A DNA stretch of 64,000 nt from Amoebidium appalachense. Taxonomy: Eukaryota > Ichthyosporea. How positions within the stretch are numbered: position 1 is the first letter of the stretch; each line of letters begins with the position of its first letter. A program made the translations under genes and the position numbers. The stretch covers positions 5,952,001 through 6,016,000 of the forward strand of contig CAVNZM010000013.1 of assembly GCA_963693365.1 (NCBI GenBank), read 5' to 3'. Below the pieces are notes generated by a model, which saw only the letters and a list, made by a program, of their open reading frames with translations, was not told the origin of the DNA and made no database searches. Shown here piece by piece: positions 1 to 17,303 of the stretch.

Positions 1-179
1 CCCGTGCTGTTTGGATAGCGCAGGGACGCCATCCACTGTGGTGTGGTGTACAGCTCCGTGCCGCCAACTATGCGTGCCTCGGGCACAAACTCGCCTACAC
101 CCTCCAAGGGTCCGGGGGCTGCCCTGCTCAGCCCCACCAGGCCGGCCGCCGTCCCTAACGCGCCTAATCTGCTTGCCAT
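1..179 (-). CDS. Trypsin-like serine protease (S1 family), first exon, partial
   Basis: Reading the minus strand from an ATG at 179-177 gives 59 codons open to the window edge. The start context is strong (A at -3, G at +4). The product begins with a small hydrophobic leader (roughly residues 1-20, rich in Gly, Ala and Leu). A short propeptide follows, then an Arg at residue 36 and the sequence IVGGTELYTTPQWMASLRY. The R|IVGG junction is the classic zymogen activation site of chymotrypsin-fold proteases, followed by the usual PxW-SL strand. I infer a secreted or vacuolar protease made as a proenzyme. The catalytic His, Asp and Ser would lie outside the window, so activity and substrate specificity cannot be judged. 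The frame has no stop in the window, so it could be the 5' part of a longer exon. Confidence 0.72.
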   Translation of the reverse strand, partial: MASRLGALGTAAGLVGLSRAAPGPLEGVGEFVPEARIVGGTELYTTPQWMASLRYPNST

Positions 180-1537
180 GGTTGCTGTGTCTCTGACGCG
201 CCCGTGCCCGTGTGCTGTTCGTTATTTGACTCTAATATTTTTTTCCTCGCAAGTGTGCCTTAGTCTTTGCAATCCCTTCCGCACGCTCAGCCTGCCTCGC
301 GCAACTGCAGGCTATGGCGGCCTTTTGTACACTGATATGTACCGTTATGTTTTGGCCAATTCAGGCCGTGACTTATAACCAATTAGCTGCCGCGATGGCT
401 CTTGACTGTGCCCGCAGGTTTAAGATGCACCAATAAAAGTGCGTTGTTTTATCTCCCGCGAACCAGCCTAAACTGCCTCCGCGGCCCGGGGCGCCGGGGG
501 CGGCCCTTTGGCCGGTCCCAACAGCTTCACCAAGCTTTAGACAATCAGCTTCTGTTGTTCACACAAGGTTTAGCCATTTTAGCCATTATTTGGGCTGAAC
601 CATGTTTTGCATAGCAACCGCTCTAGTAATGTTCCATATTGTAACTGAACTTGAACCTGACCTCAACATGTAAAGTCAGCCGATCCTTTAGGTTCTTAGA
701 AGAATGGCATGCGGTAGATGCCATCCCTGCTCCTTGCCCAATCACATTGCACATCAAATAAGCAGGCTTCAGTGGGGTCTTTCTCGAAAATAGAGGCATT
801 ATTAAAAAAAAATGAGGCTGCACTATGATAATGTGTAGTGCCACTGTATGATGCTCCTTTCTAGCCTTATAGTAGCAGCCATGATGTTTGTATTTATTTT
901 TTGGCTTCCGTAGCAGTTGTTTTATTTTTTTGAAAACAAACCATCGATGATTCATGTCGTGAATTTCATGATTGAATAATTTGAATTCAACATAGTACTT
1001 TCATAAATTCGCCATGGGGGTCTGATGTTTGTCTGGGATAGAAATTGTAGGAGACCGCTGAGCAATGACTAAGAATTCAGGGTGTGAAAATACTCTTTTG
1101 GTGCACCTTATTTTTCTGTTACAGAGCTTACAGAACCTCGCCTAAGGTTATAAGAAGAACCTTCTGTTTATAAGAAAATTTATTGGCTGTTTGTTACAGG
1201 CCCTTTTACGGTGCTCACGCGTGTGTGTATGTATGTGCAAAGCTTTACATAAACTGCTCGAACCCATACAGAGAGGCAGCTATTTTTAGGCCAGTGCACG
1301 TGAGCAAAACATGTGCGTCGAACGTCATGATCAGGCAGCAGCTGCCATGACGCGTGTGCACTTCCAATAGTCATAGGTACAGTTGCCAACTTCAGGCAGT
1401 CAGGACTTCAAGTTCCAACTTCCAGCTCAACGGTTAGTTTACTTCTGTCTTACTGTAGGAGAAACGATGAAAAGTAATCTGGACAATTTGCTCAATATGT
1501 ATCAGGATTAGTTTTAGTACTACCTACATACAAACAG
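180..1537. other. Intergenic, no gene seen
   Basis: This is the upstream flank of the minus-strand protease. Two CCAAT pentamers lie near 354 and 379, and a short AT-rich stretch lies near 225-245, but there is no clean TATA box. From 620 to 1520 the DNA is AT-rich with no convincing exon in either direction; the ORFs of 60-110 codons there have no recognisable content. A GC-rich patch at 475-520 is unexplained. Confidence 0.5.
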
Positions 1538-2659
1538 CAGTAGAATACAAATATCTTGGTGTTCCGGTTGATTCTGTTGGTGTTATGTTTCCCCATATGG
1601 TCGAAAAGAGGGTAGAGTTGGCTCGTAAGCGGTTAGCTTTCTTCTCGGCTAATATTTTTAAAGACACACCCCTCCATCCTTCTATTAGACTTACATTTAT
1701 TCGCACTTTTGTCTTCCCGGCATGTGAATATGGTTTACCCCCTTCTCGCCGCTTGGATCAAGAAAGAGAGAACTAGAGCGCTTAAACCCTTGGCAAATTT
1801 CCTTGAAGCAGAAGTTGCCTCCTTTCTATCTAACAACTGTTGTAAACCTGGGCCTGTAACGCTCTCGATATATGGTCTGGTCCCAATAGCTGCTAGAGTA
1901 TCCTATCTCGCGCTGAAATTCAATAAGCACATAAGCCGCTTAAAGAAGTATTTGCCCTCCCACCCTCTCTTCTCTATCCGACCTGTCCCCTCCTCACCTC
2001 TCCCCTCTTTCCTCCCCTCTCTCTCCCCTTCTCCCCTGGGCACAAATACAAATAAACCCCGCAATAGTGTGTGTGTGACTTTGGACTGCCACTTACTTAT
2101 TAAACATGTACACAATCACAAGATAATCACGCAATATAACAAATGGAAAAAGATACCACACGACACTAGACCCGATGAAAGCATACACCTTGAAAAACTA
2201 AGCCTTATGTCTCGTTTTATATATACTGACCGCCTCAACCATATTGCCAAATATGGCACTCGCAAGTGTATAACACCTAAATACATATTACCTTCCTGTA
2301 GAACTGGTCTTTCTCTAGCTGATGGTATTATTGATCAATTACCACGCTTTTACTGTACACGTGCTATACAGTGGAGATCTAATAAGTATAAGGTGGCATC
2401 ATTTGCATGCCCAAACAACACACACACACACCAGTTTAACCGGTCATGTATCGCCAAATGTAGTTTGATAGACCACATAATACCGCAACACACACACGTC
2501 ACATTCACAACAGACACCCAGAAAGATAGCCTACCTGTAAATTACAACATCCTTGATTTTATACTAAACACGCGTAACTACGACCTGTTTATTAGGTGTA
2601 TTGATTGGCTTGAGAAACACATCACTACAAAATTATAGCGCACGCGCACACACACACAC

Positions 2660-2710
<51 letters not shown>

Positions 2711-2742
2711 CCAGCTGATACAGAGTGTCCCGAGGGGAGCCC

Positions 2743-2780
<38 letters not shown>
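1538..2780 (+). mobile_element. LINE (non-LTR retrotransposon) 3' fragment
   Basis: The frame starts inside a reverse transcriptase just before the YLGVPV motif (about 1549-1566). It runs through a thumb-like segment to CEYGLP, then continues one frame over to a stop at 2636-2638. The frame change falls on a five-C run at 1738-1742. Dropping one C restores EYGLPLLA, which is also present in the second LINE copy at 48-49 kb. A proline-rich linker (about 1960-2040) and a C-terminal region without cysteine motifs follow. After the stop come a (CA)n tract, a short GC-rich 3' UTR and an A-run at 2749-2780, which looks like the retroposition tail. The copy is 5'-truncated and not autonomous. The family is not identified. 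Confidence 0.75.
2639..2708. repeat. (CA)n microsatellite in LINE 3' end
   Basis: A CA dinucleotide run begins at the stop codon of the LINE frame and precedes its A-tail by about 40 bases, so it may have been copied as part of the element. Confidence 0.85.
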
Positions 2781-2781
<1 letters not shown>

Positions 2782-4253
2782 GGGGAACCCCAACTAATTG
2801 ATTTCTCCTTGTAGTCTTTATGGTGTCTCGTAGAGAAAGTAAACCCTGATATATAGTCACCACCCGACATCTATGTACGTGATCATGATATACCGCTGAG
2901 GGGATATTCCGAGCAAAAACCCCCCCCCCATACCTGAGACTGGTTCTCTTTGCCTCGAGTAAACAGCGTAAACCCCAGTAGTATTTGGAAGATCGGGTGC
3001 CTGTGTGAGTTTTGTCCGATGCGGCAAAGCAAATTGAATTCTACCAACCTCACCGCTTTTTTTTCTTTTTTTTTTTTTTTTTTTTTTTTTTTGGTTTTCT
3101 TTTTCTTGGTTTGTTTGTATGCCTGTTTATTTTTCTCTCTTGTTCGGTTTTGTGGTTTCCCAACGGTCTGGGACACTCGGCTTCCATGCTAGTGAGCTAG
3201 CGCTGTGGCCGTGTGCGTGTACAGTGTGTGTCACACACGTGTTTGTGTGTGTATACATGTACGCGCGCGCGCGCGTGTATGTGTGTGTGCGTGCGTGCGT
3301 GCGTGAGTGCGTGCGTGCGTGCATGCGTCCGGGTGTGTGTGCATGTGTGTTAACGTGCGCGCGCGCCAGGCGTGTTCGCGCGCGTGTGTGCGTATGCATG
3401 GTGACAGTGTCACGGTGTTCTTGCTCATAGCGCTAATGGCGGTGCCCACATGTCTCTCCGCATCCAGATTTGGAGATCTAGAGGGCAACATAGATATGAA
3501 ATCATTACCAACGGTGTGCACTTGCGGCACGACGTCCAGAGGGAGGATGTGGCTAATTAGGCTTATAAGACTCGGGGGATAATCGGAAATCGAGGGTGTT
3601 CACACGTGTAGAGCGTGTGAGCAACAAGCCTCGCTGTGGGAGAGAAGACCCCATGCACATGGCCAGGGGGATAGGGGGTGTGGGAGGGAGAGGGGGGCGA
3701 GGGGGGGGAGTGGGTGGGAGGGGTTGGAGAAGGGTGTGAGTAGAGTATTACTAACGGGTTCTACTGCATAGAAGATCTCCGGAGCTAGTACTTCGAGGTG
3801 ATCCACGGTCCCCGTAGTGTGTATTTTTTGTTTTTTTTTTTCCACAGAACAAGGATCTGGCTAGATATATGTGCTCCTCAATGTATTACGTATTAATTTT
3901 GGGATCATCACCTTACTGGGATTATCTTCTTGGGTCGTGATTGCTCTGAGGGCGGTATCGTGATATATATCCGATACTATGTACACACGACATAGCAGCA
4001 GGTCCTGGAGAAGTAGAGGGAGACACAGCAGCTCGGATCCCTCCGGGGTGGTGACCCGCGTCCCCAGCCCCTCCCCCCCGCTTCCCCTCCCCGCCCTCCC
4101 CCCCCCCCCCCCCCCCCCCCTCCCCCCCCCTCCCCCCTTTCCCCTCTCTTTCCCTCCCACCACCACGGCCCCCACCCCCCACAGCTGACCGAGCAGTGGT
4201 GGGTCTCTTCCCCCCACCCATGGTGCACCCACCCTGCCCCCAGCCCTGCCCCC

Positions 4254-4290
<37 letters not shown>

Positions 4291-4296
4291 ACAAAA

Positions 4297-4360
<64 letters not shown>

Positions 4361-4454
4361 CCTTCGGGTGCACGAGCGGAGTACGAGATTGCATATGCAA
4401 CGGTTCCCCCCCCCCACCCTCCCCCCCCCCTCCCCCCGCCAACACACACATGCG

Positions 4455-4539
<85 letters not shown>

Positions 4540-5184
4540 ACAGACACACACACACACACACACACACCTTGGCTGCTTGCCCCTTATGCAAACGCACACA
4601 CCGGAAAGCAGCTAGGTGGCAACCTAATATTACACCACCTATCATATACATAGGAGCCACTAGCTACCACACTACACGACGTGGGTTACAGCATGCATAC
4701 CACCACCCACACACGGGTCGGTACCCGACGTACAGCACCACCGCATATCCGAGTCGTTAGATCCCCCTCAACCGATAGGGGATGTTTCATAACCGAACCC
4801 TGCCTAATATAGATTGCAGCAGTTGGTAACTAATTACAAGCCCAGGCCAACCCTAGCTAGCTTTTTTATTTGGTTAACGGATAAATACAGCCCGATCATT
4901 CTTCCATCGATCATTGTACTGTTTGACGTGCTCAGTCTACTAGAAAGTAGGTGCACAGGTCTTTTGGGGCCGGTACCCACCGTGACCTAGCTTGACCATG
5001 GCCCTGTACTACTTGTGATTGGTGCAAGCTAGTTGCACCTACATTGTCCGCGTCGGCGAACAAGATGCCCTATTCGAAAAGTTTGCCAAAACGTCATTTC
5101 ATTGATCATTCCGTTAGTAATACGTATACCTAGACTTAGTCTATGTGCTTGAGAAATATCCATTAACTTTCTACAACCTCCCCT

Positions 5185-5185
<1 letters not shown>
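2781..5185. repeat. Simple-repeat-rich intergenic region
   Basis: No gene is seen. The stretch contains a poly-T run (3069-3092), a (GT/GC)n block (3200-3400), G-rich runs (3660-3730), C-rich runs (4065-4140), a C34 run followed by A12 and a perfect (GA)n (4257-4356), and a long (CA)n (4444-4567). The remainder (4600-5160) is unique-looking, AT-balanced DNA with no ORF of interest. The His/Thr, Cys/Val and Ser/Leu proteins predicted here are translations of dinucleotide repeats. Confidence 0.8.
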
Positions 5186-5235
<50 letters not shown>

Positions 5236-5544
5236 CCCCTCCTCCCTCTCCCCCCTCCCCCTCCCCTCCCCCACGGTGAAGTTGTTGGATTTGTGTCGGT
5301 GCCCTTCACTAAGGATCGGCATAGTAATTTCAGTGTCGCTAACCTACAGTACCCATGGCCATTCTGCCTGCCGTGTGCGGGTATATATTGTAGGCAGAGC
5401 CAAGTGGGAGACGGTATACGTATTTCCGTGAGGTGAAACGGGATATAATAATAACAAATAAACTTTGGGGGGGAAATGGCGTAGCTAAATTTAGCCGTTT
5501 ATAAAGCTTTTTTATTTTTATTTCAGTTTTTTTTTTTTTTTTTT

Positions 5545-5594
<50 letters not shown>
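5186..5594. repeat. Oligo(dC) tract and oligo(dT)-oligo(dG) composite
   Basis: About 49 consecutive C occupy 5186-5234. At 5527-5594 about 28 T are followed directly by 40 G. Unique DNA of about 290 bases lies between them and has no gene. Confidence 0.9.
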
Positions 5595-5596
<2 letters not shown>

Positions 5597-6581
5597 CACT
5601 TACAGGTACAACTCGGATCGTTGGTCCAATTTCACGATTCCCCTCTCCTCCCTCCCTCCCCTGCCCCGCATCCCCCCCCCAACCCCCTCTCAAACACAAA
5701 CCTACACGCCATCTTTGAACACTGCATGCACACACCCTTTTGTTCTAGCTTTTTTCTCCTCCACCCTCCTTTCTCAAGCCTCCTTGGTGTATGTATTAAC
5801 TCCTCTTCCAGACCATGGGCGTCCCCCCCCCCCCTCGCCCCTCCCCCCCTTTGCCGGCTACCCGTGATGTTGTGAATAAGGTGGTTTCTTTTGGGTATTC
5901 AGGTCAGGTCAGACCCGAATTGGATATATGCAATATGGTAATCATGGACTTGGTGAGCATCAAACAGCATTTGGCCCGACCCAAGGACCAAAAAGCGGTG
6001 ACCATATATCGGCCTAAAAGAATCCCCCTTTAATGCAAGTGCTAGCTTGCGCATACGGCCACTCATAAATAGCAGAATGTGTCCAGTGCTAATCTGCAGT
6101 GCACAGTAGCCTGGCTGCCAGTGGCATGGCGTTGGGTAGAAAGCTCGAACAAGACAGGTTCAAATTTGGTTCCAACATCTGTGCAAAAACACTTTTTATT
6201 TTTCTGTTGTTCTTGCGGTGTGCACCGGCTTGGAAGTGCCGCACGTGCCATTTATGGTATCGCGTGCACGCGGGTGCGTATGAGTTGGCCAGCATACAGT
6301 ATTCGAAACAAAAGAAAAAGAAAAAAGGAAAACATGAAGCGATCGTTACATTCACATCGGCAATACACAGTACTCACGCCAGGACAAAACCAATCGCCAC
6401 TCCTCCGCCCATTCTAACACATACAAGGACTAACTTTACTAATTATGGATAATATTACACTAAGTCTTAAAGGAACCCATTCAAAAGGCGGCCTTATCGT
6501 GCCTGTAAAGACCACGGCCGCCACTACCCCACCCTCACCACATTCGTACATACCACCTCCTATCACCCCCACACCCATTGG
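5595..6581. other. 3' flank of the EDR2_C gene, no other gene seen
   Basis: This is C-rich then ordinary DNA downstream of the minus-strand EDR2_C stop. The minus strand has an AATAAA (plus-strand tttatt at 6195-6200), about 385 bases past the stop, which may be the polyadenylation signal. No exon is supported here. Confidence 0.45.
6195..6200 (-). terminator. Possible polyadenylation signal AATAAA (EDR2_C gene)
   Basis: This is a minus-strand AATAAA downstream of the stop at 6582. The distance is long, and a closer non-canonical signal may be used instead. Confidence 0.3.
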
Positions 6582-10425
<3,844 letters not shown>

Positions 10426-10960
10426 AGCTTAATTAGAAGGTGTGTGTGGGTTAAAACGTGGCGTGGTTGCTGCAAATGGGGTGCCTCATTCGTAATGGTT
10501 GGGCCCAAAACACGCTGCAACCTGAGTCACTAAACACACACACAGCTGTTCTTGAGTGGCGTGATTTTGCGAGTCGCCTGTTTACGCCAGCTGCCACCCC
10601 TGTTCCTATTGGCCATTCGCACTTGCCAAGGACGGAATATGATCACCAGCCAATGCAAGTTGACCTTAGTGTTTAGTACCCTTACGGTTAGATGAGCTGA
10701 CAAGCTTGTAAGATCTCTGAAAAGACAGCAAAAGTGTTTTTTATAGCGTCGCATAAACAATAGCTTTCCTGATAAAAACTCTTGCTTTTCGTTTTCTATT
10801 TAGAATGCTTGCTGAGCGAATGTACGTTAAGAAGATAAGAAGCTCCTATTCTTTGCTCCCGCTGTATTCGGCGTTCATGACAGTTCACCAATCGCAGAAG
10901 ACCAGTTTAAAGTACACTGAAGCCGCGGGGCCGGCCCGGGGGGGCGGGGCCCTCCGGAAT
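10426..10960 (-). promoter_or_regulatory. Upstream region of the EDR2_C gene
   Basis: On the minus strand a TATAAAA lies at 10745-10739, about 315 bases before the ATG. CCAAT pentamers occur at 10608-10612 (minus orientation), 10650-10654 and 10888-10892 (plus orientation). A very GC-rich patch follows at 10925-10960. The arrangement suggests a TATA/CCAAT promoter, but the start of transcription is not known. Confidence 0.35.
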
Positions 10961-11147
10961 CCGTAACCGGGGACGAACTTCGGGAGGGGTCACCGATGCC
11001 TGTTCATGAGAGGGCCGTGTGAGTTGCACGCATGTCACGTGCACGGTATACAGGCATACCGAGACACTGTAAGTGCATTAACGATGGCCCTCGTGGAAAT
11101 ATTTGTACGGGAACTTAAAGGATGGGTGGGTGGGTGGATTGGGGGAA

Positions 11148-11181
<34 letters not shown>

Positions 11182-11195
11182 TATGGCCATATGGG

Positions 11196-11243
<48 letters not shown>

Positions 11244-11353
11244 GGGGGCCGGGAGACGACGATGCCGCGATGATTGGGTATGGATGGGAACTGTTAAAAG
11301 TGAATAGGTGGAGGTGGGGGAGGTAGGGGAGGGGGGAAGAGGGGGAGGGCGGG

Positions 11354-11397
<44 letters not shown>

Positions 11398-12145
11398 AGG
11401 GGAAGGGGCAAAGCACTTCTGACTGTGCCAGCCGCCACCTCATCGTTGAGCATGCAGTACCCTGCAGCCAGCAAAGTGATCGCGAGATGGCATGACTTCC
11501 GAATGATTCAGGGGGGGCCTAGAATGTGATGGACAACACCACTTTATACCATTAGGTCAAACCATCTGATGCGTTTTACACGGCATCCTCTCCCCTATCC
11601 CATGTGTGAGGCATGGCATACATGACATATCGATGTCATATTGCACGGCCAATGTCCATCGCAGTAGCACCCGAGGTCTGATGTACATGTGGCTTGTGGC
11701 ACTCTCTATCCCCACGACATTCCCCTATTATATTCATTATGAGTGGTTATATTATGCACGGCATACGTACCCCATCCCAACAATCATCTCCCAAACAGCA
11801 CAGGATACATTAATATTCACCATTCCAACTTGCAGTACTACTAAGCTCTCGTGTGAAGCTGCAGGCATGTAGGGGCACCTGTACATCCCGTGTCCAATAA
11901 TCATCTCAGTGTCGATGGGCGACAGCCATACTGTGGTGCATGAGATGCATTCCCTATCCCAATAAAGTGCCACCTTCCAGTACTAGTAGAACACCCCTAT
12001 GTTGTATTTACCCCAGGGTAGAACCCCCCCCCCCCCTCCCCCCCTTCACCCCCCCTCTCCCCCTCCGCACCAACCCCCCCGCAGTTCCCATAAATTTGTC
12101 TTTTTCTTTTTCCAATTTTTTTCTTTCCTTTTTTTTTTTTTTTTT

Positions 12146-12176
<31 letters not shown>

Positions 12177-13416
12177 GGGGGGAGGGGGGGGGGGGGGGGG
12201 GGGGAGGGGGGGATGATGGGGGAGAAGAGACCAAAAAAAAAAAAAAGGCGAGAAAGAAGAATGGGGGGAGGGAAAGAGAGAACTGCGGGGGGAGGGGGGG
12301 GGGGGGGGGGGTTGCCACACACGGTGCCTTTAAGTTAAGCATCAAACCAATTGCTCCAAAGCTTGCACTTAGCTAAAACAGCCCTGAATCATGATCAATG
12401 ACAATACGAGCTCTACACCACCCTCCAACCACTCCAATGGTGGATTGGCTGCACGTGTAAATTTGCCAGTGACTGTGCCCCTCTCCTACTATTTTGCTGG
12501 TCATATTCATCACTGCTGCCTTTTGATGGGTACCGGCCCCAACAGAACCATATACCTACTTTCGAGACTGAGCCCGTCAAACAGACATGGCAGAACGATC
12601 GGCCTAAATAATTTGCAGAAGTCTTGCTAACTGTCGGGCTTGTGCATTGAGTTGGCAAAGATTACAAAAACTAGTGGGGTCCGGTTACGACATTACCCCT
12701 GTCGGGTGGGTGGGGGGGGGGGGGGGGGGGGGGGGGAAGGGGGTTCCACGTAGTGTGGTGGTGCTGTGGGGTTCGGGGTGATGGGTTATAATATGTGGTG
12801 TTCCGTGCCGTTAGTAGTCTGGTAGTAGCTGCCGTTTTTCTTTACTATATTAGGTGTGGTGGGTTGCACTCTACTCTCCGGTGTGTGTGGGCAAGCTGGC
12901 AAGGTGTTGGTGGGGGGGTTTTTTTTTTGTGCTAGGTGTCGTGACTTGGGTGGTGGTTGTAGGTTTGTGGTTTTCGTGTTTGTGTTGAAATAGGGGTCTG
13001 ATGCCAGTAATAATGTCTTACATCTAGGTTTCCATATGATACTCAAAGGCCCTGAACTCAAATATACATACAGACAGATTGGCCAATAGGGTATGTTCCC
13101 CTCTCCATCTTGCAATAACAAGCACAAGTCGGTTTTCTTACACGCCCGACACGTGTGACATGAGATCTGCTCTTCTAAGAAATTCTTGATTTTGAAACGA
13201 AGAGTGGGGTAGTAGTAACTTTGGAAGGTGGGGGGACCTTTTTGGACAGGTGGGTCTCCCCCTCCCTTCCGCACCCCCCTCTCCCGGGAGGGCAACCCAC
13301 CTACCCCTCTGGCTAGCATTGGAGGGGGGGGGGGGGAGGGGAGGGGGGAGGGAGGGGGGGGGGGGCGCCTCCCACCTAACTAGATGGGTCCCCCCCCCCC
13401 CCCCCCCCCCCCCCCC
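10961..13416. repeat. Intergenic region dominated by G/C homopolymers
   Basis: No gene is seen. Oligo(dG) runs lie at about 11150-11179, 11200-11242 and 11357-11396. A T-run joined to a G-run spans about 12129-12181, with more G-runs near 12290-12310 and 12713-12736, and a C-run at 13390-13416. The blocks at 11500-12000, 12330-12690 and 12750-13250 are unique-looking DNA without recognisable exons. Confidence 0.75.
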
Positions 13417-13844
13417 ACCTCCCCAACCCACAGGCTGTGAATATATATCACAGTAACCTGATCACATATACTGATACTATGATTAAGCGATGATTCCCAT
13501 ACGGCCTCAACAGTAAACATTAATATTGAGGCTTACTATTAAGCAGAAGACATTAATCACCTGAAACCGTTCAGGCTACACCGTACAGTCATGCTCAAGC
13601 TTCGTCCTCCCCCCCCCCCCCCCCCCCCCCACCTCCCCAACCCACAGGCTGTGAATATATATCACAGTAACCTGATCACATATACTGATACTATGATTAA
13701 GCGATGATTCCCATACGGCCTCAACAGTAAACATTAATATTGAGGCTTACTATTAAGCAGAAGACATTAATCACCTGAAACCGTTCAGGCTACACCGTAC
13801 AGTCATGCTCAAGCTTCGTCCTCCCCCCCCCCCCCCCCCCCCCC
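13417..13844. repeat. Perfect 214-bp tandem duplication
   Basis: The segment starting at 13417 (acctccccaacccacagg...) recurs from 13631 with no difference I can see, and each copy ends in an oligo(dC) run. Each unit holds three small inverted repeats: CTGTGA/TCACAG, GCCTCAA/TTGAGGC and CCTGAA/TTCAGG. Confidence 0.92.
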
Positions 13845-15725
<1,881 letters not shown>

Positions 15726-15956
15726 TTCGTGTGCTGGGTTGCCTTCCAGCGCACGAATCAGCTGCTGGCCTGCCTGCCAGCGCATCAATCAGCTGCTGGC
15801 CTGCCTGCCAGCGCACCAATCAGCTGCTGGCCTGCCTGCCAGCGCACCAATCAGCTGTTGGCCTGCCTACCAGCGCACCAATCAGCTGTTGGCCTGCCTG
15901 CCAGCGCACCAATCAGCTGTTGGCCTGCCTGCCAGTGCACCAATCAGATGCTGGCG
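15726..15956. repeat. 31-bp minisatellite carrying CCAAT box and CAGCTG E-box
   Basis: Seven copies lie exactly 31 bases apart, with the gcaccaatcagctg segment starting at 15751, 15782, 15813, 15844, 15875, 15906 and 15937. Five copies have an intact CCAAT; the first two read CGAAT and TCAAT. Because 31 is not a multiple of three, all forward frames stay open and give related Leu/Pro/Ala/Gln peptides. Confidence 0.93.
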
Positions 15957-16046
15957 CACGCAGACACGCAAGCATAGACACAGTGTCAGACACACATGCA
16001 GGTGGCACACACAGAGGCACACACATACACGCATACACGCACAAAG

Positions 16047-16134
<88 letters not shown>

Positions 16135-16273
16135 CACGCGCGAGCGCGCGCACGCTCGCGTAAGCACACAGACACGCACACGTGGCACATACACACACAC
16201 ACTCACTCATACACACACACGCACACATGCACACATCCACATGCACACGGACACACACACACGCACACACACT

Positions 16274-16316
<43 letters not shown>

Positions 16317-16523
16317 CCAATCTGCATTCAGGTCCATGTGGCATGGCCCTGCATGGATGTGGCGGGGGACTTCCGCCCATGTGTTATCAGTTGTCATATG
16401 CTGGCAGAGTGTGGCTGTGTGTGCTTGTATGCCTTGTTACGTAGCAATTCGTGGGAGTGTGTGTGCGTGTGTGCAGCATGCGAGAGCGGATGTGTGTGCA
16501 TATATGCAAGTGGGTGTGAATAT

Positions 16524-16594
<71 letters not shown>

Positions 16595-17243
16595 GTGTGT
16601 GCCTGTGTGCATATTTATGCCTGTTTGTGTGTGCATCTGTGAGTGACACTATGCATGACTGTTTTACGATGTGTGCTTGTCTGTACCTGCACTTATGGGC
16701 ACGTCTGTGTGTGATTTTCTGTCTCTGCTCGTGCCTGTGTTTTGTGCATGTCTCGGTATGCATACGTGCCTGTGTCTATGCATGTGCTTGTGTCTGTGCC
16801 TGTGTTTGCCCATGTCCGTATGTCTGTGCACGTGTCTGTGTCTAAGTCTCTGTCCGTGCCTGTGCCCGTTCCCGTGTCTCTGCCTCCGTCTCTGCCCGTG
16901 CCCGTGCCCGTGTTTGTGTCTGTGTCGGTGTTTGTGCCTGTGTCTGTGCCTGTGCATGTGTCGGTGTCTGGACCATTCTGTGCCGTGTCTGCACAGTCCG
17001 TGTCTGTGTCTGTGCCTGTCTGTGTCTGTGTCTGTGCACGTGCCTCTATCTGTGTCTGTGCATGTGTGCATCTTGGCTGTGTTGGTGTGCATGCAGCTGC
17101 AAGAGGGCTTGTGAAGTGCGACATGTTTTTATTAAATCCGTGTGTTGAAACACGGTGCGGGCAATGGTATGTGCACGGACAACAAATCAATCAAAGTTCA
17201 AGTGATGGTACAGCAGCATGTGACACGCAGGATGCATGGTCTT
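15957..17243. repeat. (CA)n, (GT)n and degenerate TGTCTG/TGCCTG repeats
   Basis: (CA)n runs lie at 16045-16132 and 16250-16316, and a (GT)n at 16525-16588. From about 16650 to 17080 there is a long degenerate hexanucleotide block based on TGTCTGTGCCTGTG, which translates as a false Val/Pro/Ser protein. No gene is seen. Confidence 0.85.
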
Positions 17244-17249
17244 TTTATT
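17244..17249 (-). terminator. Polyadenylation signal AATAAA (BAH-like gene A)
   Basis: This minus-strand AATAAA lies 55 bases beyond the stop codon at 17304-17306. The spacing is ideal and supports the second reading frame as the true C-terminus of the gene. Confidence 0.65.
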
Positions 17250-17303
17250 CACCGTATCACTCTAACATCGCCATTCTAATAACAACATATCTCACATCTA
17301 CAG

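Noticed and set aside
10920-10985. GC-rich block with ccggaatccgtaaccggggacgaac considered as rRNA
   Set aside because: It matches no conserved rRNA core I recognise and is too short; better explained as a GC-rich promoter flank.
11400-11480. Minus-strand AGYCMLNDEVAAG resembling the GFC-xND motif of histone deacetylases
   Set aside because: The match is about ten residues, with no neighbouring deacetylase motifs or supporting exons; it is likely chance.
15726-15977. Repeat protein with CWPACQRTNQLLA units
   Set aside because: The unit is 31 bases, so the peptide cycles through three frames; it is a minisatellite, not a gene.
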